Shown here one piece after another: positions 11,101 to 20,803 of a stretch of 64,000 bases of DNA. Position numbers and translations under genes: made by a program. Under the pieces are notes generated by a model. The model made no database searches and was not told where the DNA came from. It was given only the letters and a program-made list of their open reading frames with translations. The stretch is taken from the NCBI GenBank assembly GCA_027704905.1, contig CM051004.1:13524948-13588947 (forward strand), written 5' to 3'. Source of the DNA: Muraenolepis orangiensis (lineage: Eukaryota; Chordata; Actinopteri; Gadiformes; Muraenolepididae). Every line of letters begins with the position of its first letter. The first letter of the stretch is position 1.

Positions 11101-14100
11101 TGTCACAAACAAGCAGTTGTTGTGTCCTAAAATGTTATAGACTTTAATGGCTCAATAAGTATTGTCAAAAGAGTCAATAGCTTAATTACAGCGGCAACTG
11201 CTTGTTTGTGACAGCCTGGTCCCGAGCAATCAGAATATCATTCATTCTACTTACTGCTCTCACCTGTCCCTGGTTAGTGCTGAGGAGTCTCCAGTGTCTT
11301 CTCCTCTCTACTCCCTGCCTGCATCAGCTGTGTTGTTATGTCCCCACCTGTGTTTACTCTCAGCAGCTCTCATGATCCGGTATGATCAGGTTTTTAATTA
11401 GCTTTTTCCACCGTCATGCTGCCATAAACTCTTTCTCTCCCTCACCGTCAATTGTGTGTTTTGGTGTTTTGTTTTGATTGGCTAATATTTAATGACAATA
11501 TGACAAATATGTTATCATCATCATTACATTCAGCAAACATTTTTATCCAAAGCAACTTAGGCGTACATTATTTCATTTAATTCATGATAAGTATTTATAT
11601 TTCTTTAATTACATGTATTTATTTAATTGTAAATATTAAATAATATATTTTTCCTAACTAAAACAAGGTTGATAAAGGAACCGGTAAGGGTGCATTAATC
11701 GGCCTGAGGTGTCTTACTAGATGCCTGGCTGGATGAAGCCAGCCTGAGGTGTCTTACTAGGTGCCTGGCTGGATGAAGCCAGCCTGAGGTGTCTTACTAG
11801 ATGCCTGGCTGGATGAAGCCAGGTTGGAAGCAGGTGTTGACCACAGTGCACACCGTCGTATCAGTGGTGCAGCTCACACTGGAGTTACTCTTCGCCTGCT
11901 GTAGGCTGGTGGTGCTGCAGAAGCCCATATAACACACCTTACCTGTCAGGGAACACGCAGTATTTTACACCAGTGGTCCAGGTCCAGATTCAGGACCCTC
12001 ATTTGTCATTTAGCCACGACCCAAATATAAAAATACATATTTATCAATTTTGCAGTAATCAACAATGCCTTCATGTACTGTTAAAAATGTGACGCAAAAG
12101 CTGCAACAATTGGGTCTAAACTAATGAAATAATAAGACGTTGACACATTAATTATCATTGAAACATGAGTAAATTCATGAACATCTTTGGAAAGGTTAGC
12201 AAATGCTTTGCGACCCTTGCCCATATGTGGGTCTCAACCCATCAGTTGAGAATTCATGTTCTAGAGGGTAGCGCTATGCTAATATAAGATAGTCGGACCA
12301 GAAAGGGATCCAAATGTTGCTTACCAAACATGATGTTTTTGTAGTTGATGATCCAGCTCTCATCCCAAAACATCTTTTGTTTCTGGTACTGAAGCCACTG
12401 TAGTAAAAGTGAAATGCAAAGCAGTTATCAGGTTAATTGGCGGAAAACATGTATTGGATTGATGAAGACATAGACAGAGCACACACAGCATGTGTGTGCG
12501 CATGCATGCGCATGCATGTGTGTGTGTGCGTGCATGCATGTGTGTGTGTTTGTGTGTGTGGGTGTGTGTGTGCTTGCAGGCATGCGTGTGGGTGTGTCTA
12601 CGTGTGTTGTGGGGCCCTCACCACTACAGTCAGGATGAATCCACTGCAGAAGAGCGCGAGTGGCAGGCCGATGGCCACCTTGATGGTCAGGGACATGGGG
12701 CAGCCGCCGCAGTCTGCAGGGCAGGTCAGACACGTCTCGTCCAGCTCACACACATCATCTCCACACACTGCAACACATACACACTGTTAAACACACACAC
12801 ACAGACAACGTCTCCACACACTGCAACACTTACACACTGTAACACACACCCACACACACACACACTACACACCCACACTACAACACACACTGCAACACAT
12901 ACACATGGTTAAAGACACACACACACATCATCTCCACACACTACCACACATACACACTGTTACACACACACACACACACACACTACAACACCCACTGCAA
13001 CACATACACACTGTTAAACACATACACACACATTGTCTCCAAACACTGCAAGACAAACAGGTTTTAACTGTTTGTTTGTTTCTCATTATGAGTTATCCAA
13101 AGCCTTCAACTGTATTTGAATGGTTTGAACATACTTTTCACTTTCATGTCAAACTATGAAACTTTATTTAACATACGTTCAACTGATTTGACACAGCACT
13201 CATCGCATTTTCTGCAGGAAATACATTTTCTAGGTACATAATCTTCATTACTGTGCATCTATCCTTTTATCCTCACATTATACTTTTGTTATTTTATTTG
13301 GTCACATGATACTTTTATTTAGAAACCTATTATCACATTATGTACACTTTTGTCCAAAGCGACAATAGTGCGTTCAACGAAGGTAGGTTAGAGAACAACT
13401 CGTCACCAGAAGTCAAGTCATTACATTACATACTTAACTTAACATACATACAGTAATAATGTGAGACATGATATGACACTGACCTTGGGCACTGACCACC
13501 AGAACCTTGGACTCCAGGGCTGCGTGCATCTTCCCTATTTTGATGTGAGCAATCACTGAGGTGACTCCCATGTGAACCAGAACCACCTAAAATCACAAAG
13601 TACCACAACAACACAATATATAACTTCACTATGAAGGATTATTGTGAATGTTAAAACAACAGTTCAAAAGTTCAAAAATCCAAAATCAAAACCACTAAAC
13701 CACTCTAGTAGGGCCTGTTTAACAAGTGTGTAATGTTTATTTGATTTGGGTTTAAAAGCAATCAAGAGAACACACAAATCTGCCTTCTAAGTAAATGACG
13801 GTCTGCTGATACTACTATACAACTTCTGCTATTACTACTACAAAATAAATACATAACAATGTTCTGAAAATATATTAGCAATACAGTGATGTTTTTTACA
13901 AGACATATGTTCCAAAGTATGCCGCCCTGTCCCACAGTCAGAGGTGGGATTCAGTTCCAATGCCAATACCTTTGAGGTCCAGTATTTCTGGGACATCTTG
14001 CCAGCTTTGGATACGGTGTGGGTGACTATTTTGCCATCGTCAGGGATCCACGGGCCACAGATCCCGCCATGTTTCTGGGAAGACGTTGATCATTTAAAAC

Positions 14101-14896
14101 AATTCAAGGAGTACTTTGCTGATTTTCAACCAGGTGTGTACCATTACAACGTGGGTGGTATATGCCAATGAACCACGATCTCTGGTCTTGTAGCACCAAT
14201 TTAATTGTTTTAATTAGTGCTACTGCATAGACAGGGGGGTCTACTGTAGTCCTACTTTGCAGCTACTTTTGCAGAAAAATACTTATTTAAATAAAAAGAG
14301 CATGTTTTTGACTACACGTTGTAAAATATAGTAGAAACTGGGCTCATGAGTCTGAATAATGTTCTTTGAATTTAGGTTAAAAGATTGAGTAATGATGAAA
14401 TAATGATAAATAATATTTTTATTATTGCACAATAATAATACATTTAAAAAAACTAAAAAAACACAGGGGGGAAAGGGACTTTAGAAGTCATAAAGCACGT
14501 AAACCTGACTGCATGTGAGTGTGCGAACCATGAGTCCGAGTGGACAGGAGTGGATGTTGGCGTGGTAAACACAGCAGTTCATCTCGTTGGCGTTGTTCCA
14601 GTTGGAGGGGCATTCATGGTGATCGCAGAACCGCTTCACCTCCGATGCTTCACTGGTGGGGAGCAAACAAGGCAGGTTCAACTGTGAACTTATGTTCTCT
14701 AATAGTGATGTAACGTATGAAACTTGAATTAGTTAAAAGCTATCCCCTTACTTTTTAAGTTTGAAACCAAACCACGCATGTGTGTGTGCGTATGTATGTA
14801 TGTATGTATGTATGTATGTATGTATGTATGTATGTATGTATGTATGTATGTATGTATGTATGTATGTATGTATGTATGTATGTATGTATGTATGTA

Positions 14897-14938
<42 letters not shown>

Positions 14939-15151
14939 AACAGCCACCTGAAGTGGAAGATCTGGTTCTTGGCTGCGTAGTCGTAGAAGGAATCGGAGGC
15001 TGTCACTGTGTAGGTGACGTTAAACTCCTCCCCGTTGGTAACCTTTTCTGGTGGACGCAGAATCCAGGCCATTTCCAGACCTGGGGAACACACACACATG
15101 CGTGCACACACACATGCGTGCACACACACATGCGTGCACACACACATGCGT

Positions 15152-15207
<56 letters not shown>

Positions 15208-16055
15208 TTTGGATAAAAGTGCTATGTAAATGCAATACATTTACCATTTTCATTTACCAAACATGACGAATCATGTTGATTTATATCATGTTTATGATCT
15301 GGATGGAAGTGTGGTCAGAGCCCATTCGGGCTAGTCCTCGATACGATGTAAGAAAATACATACGAGTTAGAACAAGGGCCCTGTACAACAACAAATGCAA
15401 GAAACTTGGTTGATAGCTTTCACAAAAATAAGTTGGCACAATTCCCTGAGACATGCCCCACGGAAACGTACGGTATATATATATATATTAAAAATAAATA
15501 AATATATATATTACAGCTGGGAGAGATGTTGACTATATGGTGCTAACTCTTCCCTGCAACAACCAAAAATGGCGAATGACCATTTATTCAAACACTGTGT
15601 GTGTGTGTGTGTGTGGGGGGGGGAGGGGGGAGAGGATAGCAGAGGTCGACTCCCAATATAAAGTTACTGTGTTCCATCCCTGTGTTTCCCAGCCTGTAGC
15701 TGTCCTTGAGCAATGTGCTACTACATGAGTATGTATCCCCAAGCACCTGCTGAATAACTACAGAATCCAGAACATTCTCTATCGGTTTGAAGCAGCTTTG
15801 AAGGTTTTGAGGCTTCTCTGGATGGCCAACATAGAATGTTGTCCTCCTTGTGTAACTATAAGTTGGCCTAGTAATTCATCCTATACACTAGGTTCTACAA
15901 TGTTATTTGTCCCATACACATACAGGATATGCACTATTTATATACAAATATATAAAATATATAAATGTAAATGCAACAGTATTTACAATAATTTGGATAA
16001 ATAAATATGTGTGTATGCTACATACTATATATGTGTGTGCGTGTGTGTGCGTGTG

Positions 16056-16087
<32 letters not shown>

Positions 16088-16623
16088 CGTGTGTGTGTGT
16101 GTGTGTGTGTGCAAGCTTTACTATTATGTATGTCATAAAACACATGAATACAACATGGAATCTGCCGTTTTATTTGACATAAAAGGATAAAGTGTAAATG
16201 TGTATTTCTCAACATCCAATTGGACTCAAGCAAATGTGTCGATAAGATAAGATAATTGTTGAGGTCTTACCTTGGCAGCTGATCATGTTGTAATCATTTG
16301 GGTTGTCCATTGGCCAGCAGTCAAATTCTCTGTTATCCAAGTCATGCCAGCCATGTACTCCCTGCAAAGAGGGTCCATTAACTGTCAGCATTTTAAAAGT
16401 CACTTTAAAGTAATCAAAGGTGTATTGGTTCATACTGTCATTAGAAATATGTGTTAAAAAAATCTAGGCAAATCTACTAAAACTCCAATCCAATGTCCCT
16501 TTGTACAATCTCTCTCAATATGAATCCCCGTTCCTAATCCTGAGAAAAAAAAGGTACTGGCAATATAGTGTACACAGAATTGTTGTTCTAACATCATCAA
16601 AAAAAAAAACAAATCTCAGATCT

Positions 16624-16685
<62 letters not shown>

Positions 16686-17245
16686 ACATGTCCAAAGAAA
16701 CAGGGCAAGCAAGGATTGCGTCAATCGACAACATACTGTGTCACATGCAAAGACGCAGCACCTTGACCACATGTGTTTCTGACATGGAAACAAAAGCACC
16801 ATGACGATCGCCACACAATGTGAGAAAAAGAGCTTGCGGCAATAAAGTGTACGCAAACCTATTGTTCTGACATCATAAAACAAACTAACCAAAATGATAT
16901 CACAGAATATCTTTGTTAAAAACACGTCCAAGGAAACAGGGCACGTCAGCAGACAGTAAACGCACATAAAGTACACATGTGTTTCTGACAAGAAAACCAA
17001 AGCCCCTGGGTTACCATGACGAACCCGAACCCATGAACCGTATGCATGTTTCAACCGTCACACTGGTTTACATATGCACTCCTTATGCCTTGAGCACTGT
17101 AAGCTTCTCATGGCACAGCAACAGGGCTAACGCCAAACAGATAATATCCACCATAATAAAGAAGACCTAATAAACACATACGACACATATGATTTAGGTT
17201 ACCTACCAGAAACAGACAGGTGAATGAGATTGTCCACAGAGCCAT
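5179..17245 (-). CDS. Receptor-type guanylyl cyclase with short Cys-rich ectodomain
   Basis: Single-pass membrane enzyme expected to make cGMP from GTP. I rebuilt 23 coding exons, all with GT-AG borders and matching phases: 17245-17207, 16361-16271, 15080-14948, 14652-14505, 14074-13970, 13586-13484, 12767-12622, 12397-12325, 11942-11798, 10961-10875, 10673-10530, 10068-9947, 9732-9588, 9277-9229, 9068-8961, 8652-8533, 8237-8144, 7851-7764, 7459-7320, 7221-7069, 6861-6763, 6324-6233, 5295-5179. They encode 846 residues. Order: short signal peptide (1 to about 16, MALWTISFTCLFL); ectodomain to about 229 with some 15 cysteines and an NVT sequon; membrane segment about 231-255; kinase-homology domain about 300-560; coiled dimerisation helix about 587-640; cyclase domain about 645-830. 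The kinase part is a pseudokinase (HGRLHSRNC for HRD, DYG for DFG). The cyclase part is intact: FSDIVGFT, VETIGDAY and PRYCLFGDTV supply both metal aspartates and the GTP-selecting Glu and Cys. No ANF-receptor domain fits in the 215-residue ectodomain, so it is not an obvious NPR or retinal cyclase orthologue. Ligand unknown. Confidence 0.93.
7642..7730. repeat. ~90-bp intronic duplication, copy 1
   Basis: The stretch from CTGCCATAAACTCTTTCTC to ATATGACAA recurs nearly unchanged at 11419-11506 in another intron of the same cyclase gene, in the same orientation. The only differences I see are one base in a T run and the edges. Confidence 0.85.
9110..9246 (-). repeat. Tandem duplication covering the exon 14 splice donor
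   Basis: Two copies of a ~56-bp segment lie 80 bases apart (about 9110-9166 and 9190-9246). On the minus strand each reads ATCTGACCTCCTCT, then YA|GTGAGTA and about 35 intron bases. The copy at 9190-9246 is the real end of cyclase exon 14 (donor GT at 9228-9227). The other sits in the intron with an intact GTGAGT donor at 9148-9147. Using it would add 80 bases and shift the frame. Confidence 0.85.
11419..11506. repeat. ~90-bp intronic duplication, copy 2
   Basis: Second copy of the segment at 7642-7730. It carries an inverted CCAAT (GATTGGCT) and an AT-rich tail, and might be a short unclassified dispersed repeat. Confidence 0.85.
11702..11821 (-). repeat. 3 x 40-bp tandem repeat containing the exon 9 splice donor
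   Basis: Three exact-length 40-bp units lie at 11702-11741, 11742-11781 and 11782-11821, differing only by one A/G change in the middle unit. On the minus strand each holds the last coding bases of cyclase exon 9 (encoding FIQPGI) followed by a donor, CTA|GTAAGAC. Only the unit at 11782-11821 is joined to the rest of the exon. Splicing there (exon end 11798) keeps the frame; reading on meets TAG at the border, so either later donor would truncate the protein. Confidence 0.95.
12482..12611. repeat. TG-rich simple repeat
   Basis: Imperfect TGTGTG with TGCATG interruptions, in the intron downstream of cyclase exon 7. Confidence 0.9.
12750..13052 (-). repeat. CA-rich minisatellite seeded from the exon 7 splice acceptor
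   Basis: The plus-strand block TCTCCACACACTGCAACACA marks the cyclase exon 7 acceptor at 12768/12767 (minus strand: TGTTGCAG|TGTGTGGAGA). Related blocks recur near 12811-12829, 12931-12950 and 13036-13052, separated by CA-rich spacers with ACACTGTTA. In transcription order the decoys come before the true acceptor. The copies at 12811 and 13036 keep TGCAG; the one at 12931 has GGTAG. Confidence 0.8.
14785..14938. repeat. (TATG)n followed by (TG)n microsatellite
   Basis: About 28 TATG units run into about 18 TG units and end roughly 10 bases from the splice donor of cyclase exon 3 at 14947. Translations of it (repeated C, V, M and Y) are artefacts. Confidence 0.95.
15089..15203. repeat. ACACACATGCGTGC minisatellite plus (CA)n
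   Basis: Four to five 14-16-base units with ATGCGTGC precede a CA run. The array begins right upstream (minus sense) of the acceptor of cyclase exon 3 at 15081, so its GT-rich minus strand stands where the pyrimidine tract would be. Confidence 0.9.
16624..16678. repeat. (TA)n microsatellite
   Basis: About 27 uninterrupted TA units in the first intron of the cyclase gene. Confidence 0.95.
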
Positions 17246-17319
17246 GAGACGTCTGAGATCTAACTTGACTGTTCGGCACGAGTATCTCACAATGTGAGTG
17301 TGTTTCAGGTTTTTAAGTA

Positions 17320-17412
17320 AGTGTGTGTTTCTGTGTGTGTGTTGCTGTGTAAGTGTGTGCTTCTGTGTGTGTATGTGTGTGTTGCTGTGTAAGTGTGTGC
17401 TTCTGTGTGTGC

Positions 17413-17508
<96 letters not shown>

Positions 17509-17540
17509 GTGTATAAGTGTATAAGTGTGTGTGTGTGTAT

Positions 17541-17576
<36 letters not shown>

Positions 17577-17628
17577 GTGTATAAGTGTGTGCTTCTGTGT
17601 GTGTGTGCTTCTGTGTGTGTGTGTGTGC

Positions 17629-17707
<79 letters not shown>
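17320..17707. repeat. (GT)n array with GTGTGCTTCT interspersed
   Basis: Nearly 400 bases of GT repeats with GTAAGTGTATAA and TGCTTCTGTG variants. It lies directly upstream of the first exon of the minus-strand cyclase, where a promoter would be expected. Confidence 0.95.
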
Positions 17708-17708
<1 letters not shown>

Positions 17709-18584
17709 CCATGGCTGGTGGCTTGTTAGTGAGCATCTTCCTGTACCTCTTCTGCTGAAAAGCCTAACTGTCCAATCAGGATAAGAGGCTCTACAATCAG
17801 TGCTTATGAACAGACTTGTTCACAATGTGCCTCTGATCACCTTGACCAACCTATAGGTCACACAAAAAAAACAAACAAGCAAACAACCCAGAATATAAAG
17901 GCACACACTTAGGGTGCCCCTGATTCAGGAAGGTTAGGATGTCTAAAACCAGAACACTGGTTCGTAAGAAATACTGTTCGGATGATTTGGTTTCAGAACA
18001 GCTGCAGATTTCAAATCTCGGGGGAACGAGTTCACTCCATCTCGGCTCGGTGGAACCTGAAAAATATGCCTTCACGGTGGGGCTTAAAAAGCCCTCATCT
18101 ATCGCACACCTGACAATATGCAGCCATGTCAAGTTGGCTGTAACGTTGTTCATTGGCATTATCTAAGTCAATGAGATATACTGAAAGAAGATTAAAAAAA
18201 AAAGAGTTATCTCAGAGCTAACTTGTACCAGGTGTTCTCCAGGTTGGACTCATGGCATGGTAAGTGAACACTACAGTAGTCTAATCTTGGTACCTGAAAC
18301 CCAGAATTCTGACATTCTTGAAACGGAGATGTGTTTAGAGCAGGATTTTCATAGCTCACTGCCACTATCATAACATTGTCATTAACATTACACTATGATA
18401 CTATGCTGGACTTTCTGGACTCATTACAGTAACTGCACTGTATTCATGAGGCTGCTGCCCTACTGGCACTTTAAATGCTTTTAAATGTTTTTGCACAATT
18501 CAAAACATGTAAATATCATCCGTCACAATTGTTATTTTTATGTTCATTTTTATTGTATATAGTATTGTTCTAAACATTCATACT

Positions 18585-18657
18585 GCGGGAGGGAATGGGG
18601 AGTAAGCATTCCATTGTACTTGTTGCAAATTACCAATCTTGTATCTTGTATATTGTA
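18585..18657 (+). mobile_element. L2-type LINE 3' end
   Basis: Starts CTGCGGGAGGGAATGGGGAG and ends TTGTACTTGTTGC followed by CTTGTATCTTGTA. The same end is seen at 44095-44170 and 60858-60945, and partly at 36718-36760. Confidence 0.75.
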
Positions 18658-20137
18658 TCAGGTGAGGCTGCTTCAACCAGACTCAAATCAGTCTGACTGG
18701 GGCCAGGTGAGGCTGCTTCAACCAGACACCAACCACACACTATACAATGTACTTTGAAAGATCAGGAGATTATAATCTTACTTTTCAAAAGTGGTCATTG
18801 TATCAAGTTAATTTAAAGATGTGCCCATGAAAATGTGGTTATGTCTTTATGTAGGACTACAAGTTCTATGAATGGTGCTTCTTCTGCCTCTATACGATAG
18901 CCCTCTCCAGTGTCCATGAACAATAGATATTTCAGGATGAACTGTCCAAGAGGACAGTGACATTATGCTGGTCAAAATTGTATCAAGCTAAAAATATATA
19001 TTCCAACCGCGTCGCTTAATCTTTTAAAATGGGACCATTAATTTGAAGTGTAGGCTTAGCCTAAATACTTGACAACATTTTTTTCAAAAAATGTATTTAG
19101 TTGAAAACAAACCTTAACTGTAAATGCTGCAATGCTAGCATTGATGCAAACGAAAGCATTTGAGATATTACTAACAAAAGGGTAAGGGATATGTTGTGAT
19201 TTTACTCAAATGTTAGCCTATTCTTGCAAGGAAGTACTCTGAGAAATGTATTGGCACAGTAGGCCTTTAAATATACATTGTTGTATCATATTTAATAACA
19301 AACTGTTTCAGTTACTAACTACAGTTGTGAAAGGATAAGTGATCCATTCATGAACTATACAGCATACAAGTCTTTCACATTGTTTCGTAAAGACCAGTGA
19401 TCATTCAACCAACAGCACAGACAATAAATGTTAATCTCGGGAGGAAAACTCAAAAAAGACCACATACCGTTGTTGTTGCACATAACAAAAAAAACATTTA
19501 ATGAATCCTATTGTTGTAGTAGCGGTTAAAAATAGCATAAATACTGTACAGCAGGTAATTCTCGAGAGCTTCATATCAGTCATATATTAGACGGTAACAA
19601 CCACAACACTCAGCATTCAGCATTCAGCCATCCGTTTCAGGAGAGCGACTATTCAGTCCGGCTACAAACGTTGTGTCACAGACAGCAGAAAGAAAGAAAG
19701 AATGGTGTTTCGAAATCTCACCTGGAACAACAGGTTTACTTCCAATGAAGCATGTCGGGCTTAGATGTGTGTGTGCTGCAAGGACAAGACACTGGACACT
19801 TGAAAGCCACATGAGTTCATGATTGCAAGGCAGTTTGCGAGCGATAAAAATGTGAATTGTAATGAATAGATATTTAACACTGACTCACCAGGTCACATAG
19901 CATAGTATAATAGCCATAATAAAATAACACTATGACGATTTTACAAAATGTACAATACGCAGATAGTCGTTTTAACATGCTAAGAACAGTAACATATGCC
20001 CTACCTATTTAGTATTAAAATGTTGGCTGAAGACTTTGACCCCGCTATTGGCGTCTTGTGTCCGATGTCCGTGGCTCCAAGACTCATTCATGATCACAGC
20101 TGATTTCACCATATAAATGTATCAATATGCCTCCATT

Positions 20138-20171
20138 GGTTGTGTCACCAATGGGGATTGGTGACACAACC
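20138..20171. repeat. Perfect 15-bp hairpin with GGGG loop
   Basis: The arm GGTTGTGTCACCAAT (20138-20152) is followed by GGGG and its exact reverse complement (20157-20171). Each arm ends in a CCAAT or ATTGG motif. It lies between the cyclase and lpar3. Confidence 0.95.
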
Positions 20172-20803
20172 GGACAGTACTTCCCACAACTGGATAAAGA
20201 CTTTGTGTAGAACTCGTGGAACAGAAATGTAGGAAGTTGGTTTTTCACCATACACATACAACAGGCTTTAAGTGTTTAGCTGTTGTACACATGGATGAAT
20301 ATGTACCTGTGATAAGAACAGCTGAAACACTGTTATAGGGCTAATGGACCCATTGTGTTCATGTTACATGCACACACACACACATCACAACAGGTAAGAG
20401 AAGATGATAGAAGAAATGTGATTTTCATTTCTTTGCTAAATTGTGTTCCTATAACTATTGGAAAAATATCACCAACTCTAAGTTTTTAAGTGGTATGTGG
20501 TTCAATTAAATCCTTTAAACATTACACATGAATAGGAGTTATATTTAATGTGTAAAAAAAAAATGCATACAGCTACTTTAGGACTTACCAGTGCTTCGAA
20601 ATAAATAGTCCTATCCTACCCAAGGGTGGGACCCTTTAAGTGCGCCACATCCTTCAGACACGACAACGACCTACTGGGACCTAACTGGGAACTGAGCAGT
20701 CCAACCAACAAACCGATACATTAACCAATCCAATCCAATCCGGCCAGAGGCACGGAGGTGATAGTCCTCAATCAAATCCTTGGGGCAAACTTTCCTCCAA
20801 CGG

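Larger units (their letters stand above)
17708..20800. other. Intergenic, cyclase 5' flank to lpar3 3' flank
   Basis: No coding exon is recognised. The stretch holds an L2-type LINE tail (18585-18657), a repeated 24-base segment starting CAGGTGAGGCTGCTTCAACC at about 18659-18682 and 18707-18730, a perfect hairpin at 20138-20171 and otherwise AT-rich sequence. A 75-codon frame at 17939-18166 has no recognisable domain. Confidence 0.5.

Noticed and set aside
11914..11920. TTCTGCAG as acceptor for cyclase exon 9
   Set aside because: Joining exon 8 there shifts the frame to an early stop; the acceptor at 11944/11943 keeps the phase.
14755..15266. Long frames of repeated Cys-Val or Thr-His residues on both strands (also near 12.5, 17.3, 34.9, 35.5, 38.0 and 58.0 kb)
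   Set aside because: They are translations of CA/GT or TATG microsatellites and carry no codon or domain signal.
17939..18166. 75-codon frame upstream of the cyclase
   Set aside because: No similarity recognised, and overlapping frames on both strands suggest chance.
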